Assembly: GCA_003135055.1 (NCBI GenBank) | Contig: PLDF01000172.1 | Span: 1 to 40,258 of the forward strand | Length of the DNA stretch: 40,258 nucleotides | DNA from: Bryobacterales bacterium | GTDB lineage: Bacteria; Acidobacteriota; Terriglobia; Bryobacterales; Bryobacteraceae | Direction: 5' to 3' | In this document: positions 1-8,318 of the stretch, piece after piece | How the letters are laid out: each line of letters begins with the position of its first letter | How positions within the stretch are numbered: the first letter of the stretch is position 1 | Made by a program: the position numbers and the translations under genes | The notes under the pieces: generated by a model | What the model was told of the DNA's origin: nothing | Database searches by the model: none | The model's input: the letters and a program-made list of their open reading frames with translations, nothing else

Positions 1-95
1 CATTTTCCGGCGCCACCGTCAGCGAGAGCCACGGACTGGCACACCACCAGAAGGCAGACTGCCAGCACCGCGGCTGCTATACGAACGTTCTTCAT
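1..95 (-). CDS. N-terminus of an exported protein (partial at window edge)
   Basis: An ATG at 95 reading leftwards opens a frame that stays open to the window edge (31 codons). The product starts Met-Lys-Asn-Val-Arg, then has a hydrophobic core of about 15 residues rich in Ala, Val and Leu, and a likely signal peptidase site near Ser-Val-Ala-Leu-Ala. A GGAGG lies about 11 bases upstream of the ATG. I therefore read it as a signal peptide followed by the beginning of a mature exported protein. The function cannot be told because the body lies outside the window. It is transcribed away from the copper efflux operon. Confidence 0.6.
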   Translation of the reverse strand, partial: MKNVRIAAAVLAVCLLVVCQSVALADGGAGK

Positions 96-500
96 TTTTC
101 TGTAGACCTCCATCGGGATTCCGCCCCTTATCGCCGCCGTGCGCTTTTGGAATCGCTGATCGGCGCCGGATCGACAAGTTCGGGGCTTGTGAGAATGCTA
201 GAGCAAGATCTGCAAAGCTCAAAAAACGAACCGAGAATCACGCTCGTAGCCGCTCATTTGGATGTGTGAGGGGTTCCCACGTCTGGGAGGTAATCCCTCG
301 ATTTTTAAAAGGCTGCTGCGCTTTCCGTATACCAACATGCTCAAAGACGAGCTATTCGACGGCCGACACAGCCCGCACTTTCAGCCCGGCGCGCCAACGG
401 GAAAACGGTCCCCCTCTTGACCCCGACCTTTTCGTTTTGCCAGAGTGATCTGATTATTATTATGTCCTCCATCGAAGGAACTATGGTATTTTGAAGAGGA
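96..500. other. Intergenic region between divergent genes
   Basis: No convincing gene is seen; short open frames here have no ribosome binding site or recognisable composition. The region should hold the promoters of the leftward gene at 95 and of the copper operon starting at 501. A possible weak promoter is TTGCCA near 437 with an AT-rich run (TATTAT) about 15 bases downstream, but the spacing is short and I do not rely on it. Confidence 0.4.
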
Positions 501-848
501 ATGCATCGTGGCGTTCACATTGCAGTCGCCCTCGTAGCAGTGTTTCTGCTCGTGAGGCCGCTCGACTGCTTCTCCAGTGGCAAGTTCGATCAAAAGGCTG
601 CGGACTGCTGCAAAAGAGGCAAGTGCTCGCCATCGAATTCCGACGACTGTTGTAAAGCTACAGTTCTTGACGGCGACCAGTTCGTCACGGCGCAAGCGAC
701 AGATCACTCAGCCCCCGTTCTTGATGTCGTGCTAGCGGATGCTCCAAGCACGACATTTCAGCTGTCGGCAATAGCCCAATTTGTTGAGACTCATCAGCCT
801 CCAGGCACGCCTCCTGACCTCTGTCTCAATCTTCCGCTTCTGATCTAG
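501..848 (+). CDS. Small Cys-rich secreted protein heading the copper efflux operon
   Basis: A 115-residue protein. Residues 1-23 form a signal peptide (Met-His-Arg-Gly, then a Val/Ala/Leu-rich core). The mature part carries two Cys pairs and a further Cys: a CCKRGKC motif near residues 36-42 and DDCCK near residues 48-52. A single Cys lies near the C-terminus. Paired cysteines in a small exported protein upstream of a CusCBA-type efflux system suggest metal binding or buffering in the periplasm, but this is inference; I do not recognise a named family. The gene ends 79 bases before the outer-membrane factor and is on the same strand, so it is probably in the same transcript. The ribosome binding site is poor: GAGG lies almost against the ATG. 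Confidence 0.6.
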   Translation: MHRGVHIAVALVAVFLLVRPLDCFSSGKFDQKAADCCKRGKCSPSNSDDCCKATVLDGDQFVTAQATDHSAPVLDVVLADAPSTTFQLSAIAQFVETHQPPGTPPDLCLNLPLLI

Positions 849-927
849 ACCTCCAGCCAACGTGTCTTTCCGGCACGTGCAACAGATTCCCTTTTCAATT
901 TCAGCTTCAAAACTTTAGGAGGGTCAT

Positions 928-2196
928 ATGCCTGCAAGATTATGCGGGAATGGCTTCTGGGTGCTTGCGTTTGCTCTCGCGAGCTTGCACGCAGAAGAAA
1001 AGACGTTCGGGCCGCAGGATTTAGTGAATGGCCTGATGCAGAACAACCCCGAAATTCAGGCGGCACGGTCGCGCTTCGAGGCCGCCACGAAACGGCCTGC
1101 GCAAGCAGGCACTCTGCCGGAACCGACAGCGAGCTATACGAATTTTGGTGTCGGTCATCCCTTTTCACGCCTGAATGACAGCGATTTTGCCTACCAGGGG
1201 TTTGGTATCTCTCAGGAGCTTCCCTTTCCCGGAAAACTCGGGCTTGCCTCGGAGCAAGCCAAACGTGAAGCGGAGAGCGAACAGCAGAACTACAGCTCGG
1301 TGGTTCTGGGCGTGACGGCGCGCTTGAAGGTTGCCTGGTACGAGTGGCTTTCCGTTCAGAAGGCTATCGAGTTGACCCGCCAGGACCGCGACCTGCTCAG
1401 CCGCTTTGAGGAGATCGCGCGAAATCGATACACAGTAGGCAAGGGACTCCAGCAGGATGTATTGAAAGCGCAGTTCGAGGTCTTCGCTGTGGAACGGCAG
1501 TTCGCAATGCTGGACGAGAAACGGCAGCGGGCCGAGGCGGAAATCGCGTCGTTGTTGGCAGTGCCGGCGGTTGTCTTGCGCGCGCCCGGTGAAATCCAAC
1601 CGAGTTCATTCTCACTCCCCATCGAAGAGCTGCTAAGAGCGGCAAACAATTCTCCCGGTGTGTTGGCGGAACAGAAGATGGTGGACGCCAGCGCGGTGGG
1701 GATCAATCGGAGCTTGAAAGACTTCCGGCCGGACTTCGGCGTGGATCTGCAATGGCAGCATACGGGATCGAATTTCCCGGACTATTACATGGCCACGGTG
1801 CATGTAAAGATTCCCATCTACTATGCGCGAAAGCAACGCTACGCGCTCGAAGAATCTTATTCGCGTCTCAACGAGGCCAAGCAGAATTACCGATCCGCGC
1901 AGCAACAGGCAATCTTTCAGGTGAAGGACCAATATCTCTCCATCCAGAGCAGCGACCGTATTTTGAAGCTATACAAGACGACATTGCTTCCCCAGGCCCA
2001 GTTGACAGTGGATTCCTCAACGGCAGCCTATGAGGTCGGAAGCTCGGACTTCCTGACTTTACTAACGAACCTGACGAACCTGATTACGCTGGAACGCCAG
2101 TATTACGACGAGGTCGCCCGGCACGAGGAGGCCATCGCCCGCCTTGAACCGATCGTGGGCAAAGAATTAGTTCCCTTTCAGGAGGCACACCAGTGA
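928..2196 (+). CDS. cusC: TolC-family outer membrane efflux protein (CusC-like)
   Basis: This 422-residue protein is of the usual length for an outer-membrane factor that forms the exit duct of a tripartite efflux pump. The N-terminus is a signal peptide ending near His-Ala-Glu-Glu. Two repeated helical segments follow, each opening with features typical of the OEP family: QDLVNGLMQNNPEIQAARS near residues 31-49 and a second repeat near residue 210. Long Gln/Glu/Ala-rich coiled stretches fit the alpha-barrel. A perfect AGGAGGG sits four bases before the ATG at 928. The stop overlaps the start of the adaptor gene by four bases (GTGA), so translation is coupled. Family known; the CusC assignment rests on the neighbouring CusA. 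Confidence 0.9.
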   Translation: MPARLCGNGFWVLAFALASLHAEEKTFGPQDLVNGLMQNNPEIQAARSRFEAATKRPAQAGTLPEPTASYTNFGVGHPFSRLNDSDFAYQGFGISQELPFPGKLGLASEQAKREAESEQQNYSSVVLGVTARLKVAWYEWLSVQKAIELTRQDRDLLSRFEEIARNRYTVGKGLQQDVLKAQFEVFAVERQFAMLDEKRQRAEAEIASLLAVPAVVLRAPGEIQPSSFSLPIEELLRAANNSPGVLAEQKMVDASAVGINRSLKDFRPDFGVDLQWQHTGSNFPDYYMATVHVKIPIYYARKQRYALEESYSRLNEAKQNYRSAQQQAIFQVKDQYLSIQSSDRILKLYKTTLLPQAQLTVDSSTAAYEVGSSDFLTLLTNLTNLITLERQYYDEVARHEEAIARLEPIVGKELVPFQEAHQ

Positions 2197-3776
2197 ATCG
2201 AGATCGTATGCGCAAGATGGCGCTCGCAGGATTACTCATTGTTGCAATACTCGCGGCCGTGTGGTTCTCGCTCAGCCACAGGCAGCTGCTTCATCTTGTC
2301 AAGCCAGCCGCACCAGCCACACCCGCAACTGCCGACAAGATGCCCGGCGGCAATATGGCCGGGATGGACATGCCTCAGACCGCTCCCGCAGCGGCAACTC
2401 CACCCGGCGCGGCTCCGCAGGAAGGCGCGATCTTCATCGCGCCCGAGAAGCAGCAACTCATCGGGATGCGTTCGGTCGCCGCGGAGATCGGAACCCTCAC
2501 CAAAGAGATCCGAATCGTCGGGAAAGTGAGCTACGACGAGACGAAGCTGACGCACATTCACAGCAAGGTCTCCGGTTATGTCGAAGAGGTCTTCGCCGAT
2601 TCGGTGGGAAAACCGGTTCATGCCGGCGATCCTCTGTTCACTATTTACAGCCCGGATCTGGTCGCCACCGAGCAGGACTTCCTGCTCGCTCTGAAATCCC
2701 GATCCCTGCTACGCGACAGCACTGTGGCATCGGCGGCGCAAGGCTCGGAAAACCTGATCGCCGCGGCGCGCGAACGCCTCCGCCTTTGGGACGTGACGGA
2801 TCGGCAGATTCAAAACCTGGAAACGGAAGGAAAGGTGACGCACGCAATCGCGGTCTATTCGCCCGTGACTGGGGTCGTGATGGAGCGCACGGCCTACCAC
2901 CATGGGACGTTCGTTGACTCCTCCAAAGACCTGTTTACGATTGTGGACCTTTCGCGGATCTGGGTCCTTGGTGAACTTTATGAAACGGACATTCCATTCA
3001 TCCGCGCTGGACAGGCCGCTGAAATCGAGCTTCCGTATTCAGGCGGTGGACGGAAACTTCGGGGGCGTGTCGATTTCATTTACCCTTTCCTCGATCCCAA
3101 AAGCCGCACCGTCCAACTGCGTATGGAGTTTCCGAATCCCGATTTATTGCTCAAGCCCGAGATGTTCACCAACATCACGATGTCTGTTTCGCTTGGTCGG
3201 CAAGTGCTGGTTCCGCAGGATGCGGTGATGAATACCGGCACTGAACAGTACGTGTTCATCGATAAGGGCAACGGCTATGTCCAACCGAGACAGGTCAAGG
3301 TCAGTGCCGACGCTGAAGACAAAGTGGGTGTTGAGCAAGGTCTTAAGCCTGGCGAACGGGTTGTTACCGGGGCCAACTTTATTGTTGATTCGGAGAGCCG
3401 GTTGAAGGGAGTCTTCGCCGGGATGGGTACGCCTTCGGTGCCTCCAACGGGGGCAGCGGCGGGGACGAATCAATCGGTTTCCGTTGACATTCTTGACCCC
3501 AAGACGGCCAAGACCGGAATGAATTCGATCCGGTTGATGGTGAAAGATGCCGCCGGCAAAGCGGTGACGGGCGCGCAAGTTGACGTAGGACTGTTCATGC
3601 CCCAGATGGGCAGCATGGCGCCGATGAGCTCAAAAGCGACGCTCACGGAAGCGGGCAATGGACTCTATACCGGGCAAATTGAATTTCGCATGGCCTGGAC
3701 GTGGCAGACAACGGTAACCGTGCGTAAGAACGGAAGCGTGATAGGCGTCGCTCAGACGAATATCACGGCGCGATAG
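2193..3776 (+). CDS. cusB: RND efflux periplasmic adaptor (CusB-like) with C-terminal FixH/YtkA-like domain
   Basis: This 527-residue membrane-fusion protein should link the inner-membrane pump to the TolC-like duct. An N-terminal membrane anchor spans about residues 10-27. A Met-rich stretch follows (Met 50, 55, 58 and 60), resembling the flexible metal-binding N-terminus of CusB. The barrel-sandwich/lipoyl region is at about residues 120-260 (HIHSKVSGYVEEVF, GDPLFTIYSPDL, YSPVTGVV), then the beta-barrel and membrane-proximal domains. Residues from about 430 to the end resemble a FixH/YtkA-like beta-sandwich (SIRLMVKDAAGKAVTGAQV), which is extra compared with E. coli CusB. The start is a GTG overlapping the cusC stop, with GGAGG seven bases upstream. 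Confidence 0.9.
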   Translation: MNRDRMRKMALAGLLIVAILAAVWFSLSHRQLLHLVKPAAPATPATADKMPGGNMAGMDMPQTAPAAATPPGAAPQEGAIFIAPEKQQLIGMRSVAAEIGTLTKEIRIVGKVSYDETKLTHIHSKVSGYVEEVFADSVGKPVHAGDPLFTIYSPDLVATEQDFLLALKSRSLLRDSTVASAAQGSENLIAAARERLRLWDVTDRQIQNLETEGKVTHAIAVYSPVTGVVMERTAYHHGTFVDSSKDLFTIVDLSRIWVLGELYETDIPFIRAGQAAEIELPYSGGGRKLRGRVDFIYPFLDPKSRTVQLRMEFPNPDLLLKPEMFTNITMSVSLGRQVLVPQDAVMNTGTEQYVFIDKGNGYVQPRQVKVSADAEDKVGVEQGLKPGERVVTGANFIVDSESRLKGVFAGMGTPSVPPTGAAAGTNQSVSVDILDPKTAKTGMNSIRLMVKDAAGKAVTGAQVDVGLFMPQMGSMAPMSSKATLTEAGNGLYTGQIEFRMAWTWQTTVTVRKNGSVIGVAQTNITAR

Positions 3777-3784
3777 AGGAACAG

Positions 3785-6700
3785 ATGATCAACCACATCA
3801 TTGATTTTTCCGCGCGCTATCGAGTACTGATCGTCGTTCTGACGGTGTGCCTCACGCTTTATGGCGTCTGGTCGATGCGACAGATCCCCCTCGATGCGAT
3901 TCCGGATCTCTCCGATCCGCAAGTCATCATCTACACGGAATGGCCAGGCCGCAGTCCCGACCTGATCGAAGACCAGATTACGTACCCAATCATCTCAGCT
4001 ATGCTCGCAGCGCCTCACGTCAGCGTCGTGCGGGGCAGTTCCGATTTCGGCTTCTCGTATGTCTACGTGATCTTCGATGAGGGCACGGATATCTATTGGG
4101 GCCGCACGCGTGTGCTCGAATACATGAGCAAGCTCGGCGGCCAACTGCCGGAAGGCGTCTTGCCAAAACTGGGGCCGGATGCCACTGGCGTCGGATGGGC
4201 ATTCCAGTATGCGCTCGTGGACAAGACGGGGCAGAACAATCTCCAGCAGATGCGCTCATTCAACGACTGGTACCTGCGCTATTGGCTGGAAAGCGTGCCG
4301 GGGGTAGCGGAAGTCGCAACTGTCGGCGGGTTTGTGAAACAGTATCAAATCAACGTCGATCCCAATCGTCTGCTTGCCTACAAGGTGCCGCTCACGCAGG
4401 TCATGGATTCGGTGCGCAGCGGAAACAACGAAGTCGGCGCGCGCAGCCTGGAGATGACCGGTAAGGAATACGTGGTGCGCGGGCGGGGGTACGTTCAGTC
4501 TCTAGCCGACATTCAGAACCTCTCCGTCGCGGTCGGCGACAACGGTACGCCAATCCGCGTGCGCGACGTTGCGCGCGTCGAACTCGGACCCGAAATGCGC
4601 CGGGGCGTCGCGGAACTGAATGGCGAAGGCGAGGTGACAGGCGGAACGGTTGTTGTTCGCTATGGCCAAAATGTCCGCGACGTGATCGAGCATGTAAAGA
4701 GCAAGCTGACTGAGTTGAAATCGAGTCTGCCGCCTGGCGTAGAGGTGGTCACCACATACGACCGCTCGGATCTGATCGACCGGTCAATCGACACTTTGCG
4801 CCATACCTTGATTGAAGAACTGATCATCGTCAGTGTGGTCATTCTGATCTTTCTTTGGCATGTTCCCAGTGCGATCATTCCGATTATCACCATTCCGATA
4901 GCGGTGACCCTCGCGTTCATACCAATGCACCAGATGGGTCTAACCGCGAACATCATGTCGCTCGGAGGGATTGCCATCGCCATCGGCGCGATGGTGGACG
5001 CCGCGATTGTCGTGGTCGAGCAAACGCACAAAAAGCTGGAGCATTGGGAGGCTGAAGGGCGGCCCGGCCCTGCCGAGCGAGTGGTCATTGGCGCGGTGAA
5101 AGAGGTGGGCGGCCCGAGTTTTTTCTCCCTGCTGGTGATTGCGGTGGCCTTTCTACCGATCTTCGCGCTGCAATACCAGGAAGGCCGTCTGTTCAAACCG
5201 TTGGCCTTTACGAAAAATTTTTCAATGATGATTGCAGCCGTTCTGGCAATCACGCTCGATCCCGCCATTCGGCTGCTGCTCATGAAGACCCGCGAATTCC
5301 AGTTCCGGCCACGGTGGATCTCCTGGATTGCGAACGCGGTGCTAGTTGGAAAGTTTCACAGCGAGGAGAAGCACCCGATCAGCCGTCCTCTGATGCGGAT
5401 CTACCATCCGATCGTCCGCGCTGTGCTGAAACTGCGTTGGCTGGTCGTGGTTGCTGCGGTCGCAGTCGTGTTGGTCACGATTCCGGTTTATCAGCGCCTC
5501 GGATCGGAGTTCATGCCTCCCCTCAATGAAGGATCCATTCTATATATGCCGATCACACTGCCGGGCATTGGGATTACCGAAGCGAGCAAATATCTCCAGA
5601 TTCAGGACAAGCTTCTCCACCAATTCCCGGAGATTCAAAGCGTCTCCGGCAAGATCGGCAAATCCGACAGCGCGACCGACCCGGCGCCACTCAACATGGT
5701 GGAAACAACCGTGTTGGTTAAGCCCGAGAGTCAGTGGCCTAAGCAGCACAGCGAGCGGTGGTATTCGGCGTGGGCTCCCAAGTGGGCCAAGCCGCCGCTG
5801 GCAAGATTTTGGCCGGAGGACCAGCCGATCAGTTGGGAGGCGTTGATCGAAAAGCTCGATCACGCAGTACAGATTCCGTCATATGCGAACGCCTGGCTTT
5901 TCCCCATCCGCACCCGAATCGACATGATCACCACTGGCATTCGTACGCCGGTCGGTGTGAAGGTGCTGGGGCCAAAGCTGGAGACCATCGAAGACGTCGG
6001 CTTGCAGGTTGAAAAGGTGTTGCAAAAGGTCGCCGGAACACGCAGCGCTTATTTCGAACGCGTGACCGGCGGATACTACATTGACTACCAAGTTAAACGG
6101 GCCGAGGCCGCCCGTTACAACCTGAACGTTACGCAGGTGAATCAAATCATCGAGGCGGCCGTGGGTGGTGAGAATGTCACGACGACGGTGGAGGGCCGCG
6201 AGCGGTATCCGGTCAACGTGCGGTACGCCCGCGGCTTCCGCGACGACCTTTCGAAGCTGAGCCGGGTCATGGTTCCGACGACTGACGGCGCTCAGGTTCC
6301 GATTTCAGAGTTGGCGGATCTCACGGTTCGCAGCGGCGCTCCGATGATCAAAAACGAAGAGGGCTTTCTTGCCGGATTCGTCTACGTAGATACCACGAAG
6401 GATCTGGGCACCTATGTCACGGCGGCGCAGCGCGCGGTGGCGCAGCAGGTTCATCTGCCACCCGGCTATCAACTCATCTGGAGCGGCCAATTCGAATATC
6501 TGCAGCGCGCGACGGAACGGCTGCGGATCGTAGTCCCGGTCACGCTGCTTATCGTAGTCTTGCTCCTGTACTTCAACACGGGATCATTCGCCAAAACTCT
6601 GATCATCCTGCTGGCCGTTCCATTCTCTGCGGTGGGCGCGATCTGGCTGCTCTATGTGCTTGGCTACAACATGAGCGTGGCTGTCTGGGTAGGAATGATC

Positions 6701-7057
6701 GCCCTGCTCGGTGTTGACGCGGAAACCGGGGTCTTCATGATGCTTTACCTCGAACTCGCTTACGACGAACGCAAGCGGTCCGGCCAGATGCGAAATATGA
6801 GCGATCTACGAGCCGCCATCGAAGACGGCGCGGTGAAGCGTCTGCGGCCGAAGGTGATGACGGTTGCCGTGATGTTTCTCGGACTCGTGCCAATCATGTG
6901 GTCGCACGGGGCCGGTTCCGACGTGATGCGGCGTATTGCCGCACCCATGGTCGGCGGCATCTTTACCTCGTTTTTGCTGGAACTATTGGTTTATCCGGCC
7001 GTGTACGAAATCTGGAAGGGATTTGAAGTCCGGAGACTGGCCAAGGAGGCCGTATGA
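3785..7057 (+). CDS. cusA: CusA-type heavy-metal RND efflux pump (copper/silver)
   Basis: This 1090-residue inner-membrane proton/metal antiporter has the usual RND length. Landmarks are the N-terminal helix, IAIGAMVDAAIVVVEQTHKK in TM4 (relay Asp), GVDAETGVFMMLYLE (relay Glu) and AVKRLRPKVMTV (relay Lys). The three methionines that bind Cu(I)/Ag(I) in E. coli CusA (M573, M623, M672) are matched by Met588 (LYMPITLPG), Met638 (PLNMVETT) and Met714 (RIDMITTG). The first two keep the 50-residue spacing. This points to copper/silver rather than Zn/Co/Cd. The stretch before the third Met is about 27 residues longer than in E. coli (AWAPKWAKPPLARFWPEDQP). GAGGA precedes the ATG. The stop overlaps the next start. 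Confidence 0.95.
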   Translation: MINHIIDFSARYRVLIVVLTVCLTLYGVWSMRQIPLDAIPDLSDPQVIIYTEWPGRSPDLIEDQITYPIISAMLAAPHVSVVRGSSDFGFSYVYVIFDEGTDIYWGRTRVLEYMSKLGGQLPEGVLPKLGPDATGVGWAFQYALVDKTGQNNLQQMRSFNDWYLRYWLESVPGVAEVATVGGFVKQYQINVDPNRLLAYKVPLTQVMDSVRSGNNEVGARSLEMTGKEYVVRGRGYVQSLADIQNLSVAVGDNGTPIRVRDVARVELGPEMRRGVAELNGEGEVTGGTVVVRYGQNVRDVIEHVKSKLTELKSSLPPGVEVVTTYDRSDLIDRSIDTLRHTLIEELIIVSVVILIFLWHVPSAIIPIITIPIAVTLAFIPMHQMGLTANIMSLGGIAIAIGAMVDAAIVVVEQTHKKLEHWEAEGRPGPAERVVIGAVKEVGGPSFFSLLVIAVAFLPIFALQYQEGRLFKPLAFTKNFSMMIAAVLAITLDPAIRLLLMKTREFQFRPRWISWIANAVLVGKFHSEEKHPISRPLMRIYHPIVRAVLKLRWLVVVAAVAVVLVTIPVYQRLGSEFMPPLNEGSILYMPITLPGIGITEASKYLQIQDKLLHQFPEIQSVSGKIGKSDSATDPAPLNMVETTVLVKPESQWPKQHSERWYSAWAPKWAKPPLARFWPEDQPISWEALIEKLDHAVQIPSYANAWLFPIRTRIDMITTGIRTPVGVKVLGPKLETIEDVGLQVEKVLQKVAGTRSAYFERVTGGYYIDYQVKRAEAARYNLNVTQVNQIIEAAVGGENVTTTVEGRERYPVNVRYARGFRDDLSKLSRVMVPTTDGAQVPISELADLTVRSGAPMIKNEEGFLAGFVYVDTTKDLGTYVTAAQRAVAQQVHLPPGYQLIWSGQFEYLQRATERLRIVVPVTLLIVVLLLYFNTGSFAKTLIILLAVPFSAVGAIWLLYVLGYNMSVAVWVGMIALLGVDAETGVFMMLYLELAYDERKRSGQMRNMSDLRAAIEDGAVKRLRPKVMTVAVMFLGLVPIMWSHGAGSDVMRRIAAPMVGGIFTSFLLELLVYPAVYEIWKGFEVRRLAKEAV

Positions 7058-7734
7058 CATTCATGAGAGTTCTTGCTTTGACAGCGCTTGCGCCATTGTT
7101 CGCGATGACCGCTCAGGAGAATAGTGTGTTCGATCTGAAGGTCACCCGCGTGCGGGCGTTGCGCGACCAGCCCGGCGATCTTCATATCGACAGCCAGGGC
7201 ATCAAGTTTCGCTCCACCGATGGCACGACCACCATCGCCATCCCGATGAAAGACTTGCGCGACGTAAACGTTGCCGACTCCCATGCACTTCGCTTCGGAA
7301 CGTATGAGGTTCAAAAGTGGAAGCCCGTGGAGCGAGTGGAGTATACATTTCGTGCGCCGCCAGACACTTCGGTCGAGCAACTGGGGAACTTTCTTACGGC
7401 CCATGTTCACCGGACGGTCGACGGGCATTACCCCGAAGAATTTCAATTCCAAGCCGCCGCATACCATCGAAGTATGCGTGCGGGCGCTAGTGGACTTCTG
7501 AGGATCGGCCAGCAATCGATTCAATTTGTCAGCGACAAACCGGCTGATTCCCGAACCTGGCTCTATCGGGACATCGAAACCATTGGAAGGCCGGACTCCT
7601 TCAGTTTTCGCGTGACGACGAATCGGGAGACTTACGTCCTCGAACTCAAAGAAGATCTTCCGGAAGCCGGCTTCCAGTTGGCGTGGACCAGGGTTTACGC
7701 CTGGATATGCAACCTGGAAAGGAGCACACGATGA
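7054..7734 (+). CDS. Unknown exported protein in the copper efflux operon
   Basis: A 226-residue protein whose ATG overlaps the cusA stop (ATGA), so it is translationally coupled to the pump. An in-frame ATG three codons later (7063) gives a cleaner signal peptide (Met-Arg-Val-Leu-Ala-Leu-Thr-Ala). The mature part is beta-rich. It looks like two related segments of about 90 residues, each containing 'G-x-L-x-I-(D/G)-x-(Q)-x-I-(K/Q)-F' (GDLHIDSQGIKFRS near 47 and GLLRIGQQSIQFVS near 149), which suggests a duplicated PH-like or small beta fold. I do not recognise the family. The operon position suggests an envelope role linked to metal efflux. The stop lies in CGATGA, next to a minimal ATG-AAA-TAG. 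Confidence 0.75.
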   Translation: MTFMRVLALTALAPLFAMTAQENSVFDLKVTRVRALRDQPGDLHIDSQGIKFRSTDGTTTIAIPMKDLRDVNVADSHALRFGTYEVQKWKPVERVEYTFRAPPDTSVEQLGNFLTAHVHRTVDGHYPEEFQFQAAAYHRSMRAGASGLLRIGQQSIQFVSDKPADSRTWLYRDIETIGRPDSFSFRVTTNRETYVLELKEDLPEAGFQLAWTRVYAWICNLERSTR

Positions 7735-7810
7735 AATAGGCGGTAAACGTGGCGCCAAGAAGTTCGATCAGGATGTCAAGAAAACTCAAAGAGAAAAGGA
7801 GAATTACAAT

Positions 7811-8136
7811 ATGCAACGTTGGTCTACGGTACTTGCTCTGGCAGTGTTCGCGGTAGCGATCTGTCTGGGGCAGCCGCTGCCGCGAAGAAGTCGTACACGT
7901 TCCACGGGAAGATAGAGGCCATCGATGAAAGCGCCAAGAGCCTGAAAGTGAATGGCGAGAAGGTGGCGGGTTGGATGGACGCGATGACGATGAGCTACGA
8001 AGTTGATGATGCCGCGATTCTGAAGAAGGTGAAGGTGGGTGACATGATCAGGGCAACCGTTTACGAAGGCGACATGGTACTCCACAAAGTGATGATCATG
8101 CCGAAAAACGCTGGAGACGCGAAGTCCAAGAGGTAA
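7811..8136 (+). CDS. CusF-like periplasmic copper-binding protein, one-base frameshift
   Basis: The signal peptide and the mature domain lie in different frames. The ATG at 7811, preceded by AAGGAG nine bases upstream, encodes an excellent signal peptide (MQRWSTVLALAVFAVAICLG). The mature copper domain continues in the frame one base back: AAAAAKKSYTFHGKIEAID, then WMDAMTMSYEV, then VGDMIRATV. Adding one G to the GGGG run at 7867-7870 joins the two exactly at Leu-Gly-Ala-Ala. Trp followed by Met-Thr-Met resembles the W44/M47/M49 copper site of CusF. The downstream frame alone could only start at TTG 7819 and would lose its export signal. The role would be Cu(I) delivery to the pump. It is either a recent null allele or a consensus error. 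Confidence 0.8.
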
Positions 8137-8318
8137 GAGGGGGAATCCGTTGCATGAGGCAGTTCACCACGGCGCGGACTCGCTTCAACGCGATACAGGA
8201 GATCGGAAACCGCCTATCCACTGCCGGCGCAGCACGAGGCTTCCACGCGCCTGCTTCCGAGGCAGATGCGCGAGCTGTTGGCTTCGAGACACGCAATACT
8301 TTTCCAGCCGTCCCGGCC

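Noticed and set aside
7860..7880. Programmed -1 frameshifting in the CusF-like gene
   Set aside because: There is no X-XXY-YYZ slippery site or obvious stimulatory hairpin, and a signal peptide separated from its domain by programmed shifting would be very unusual.
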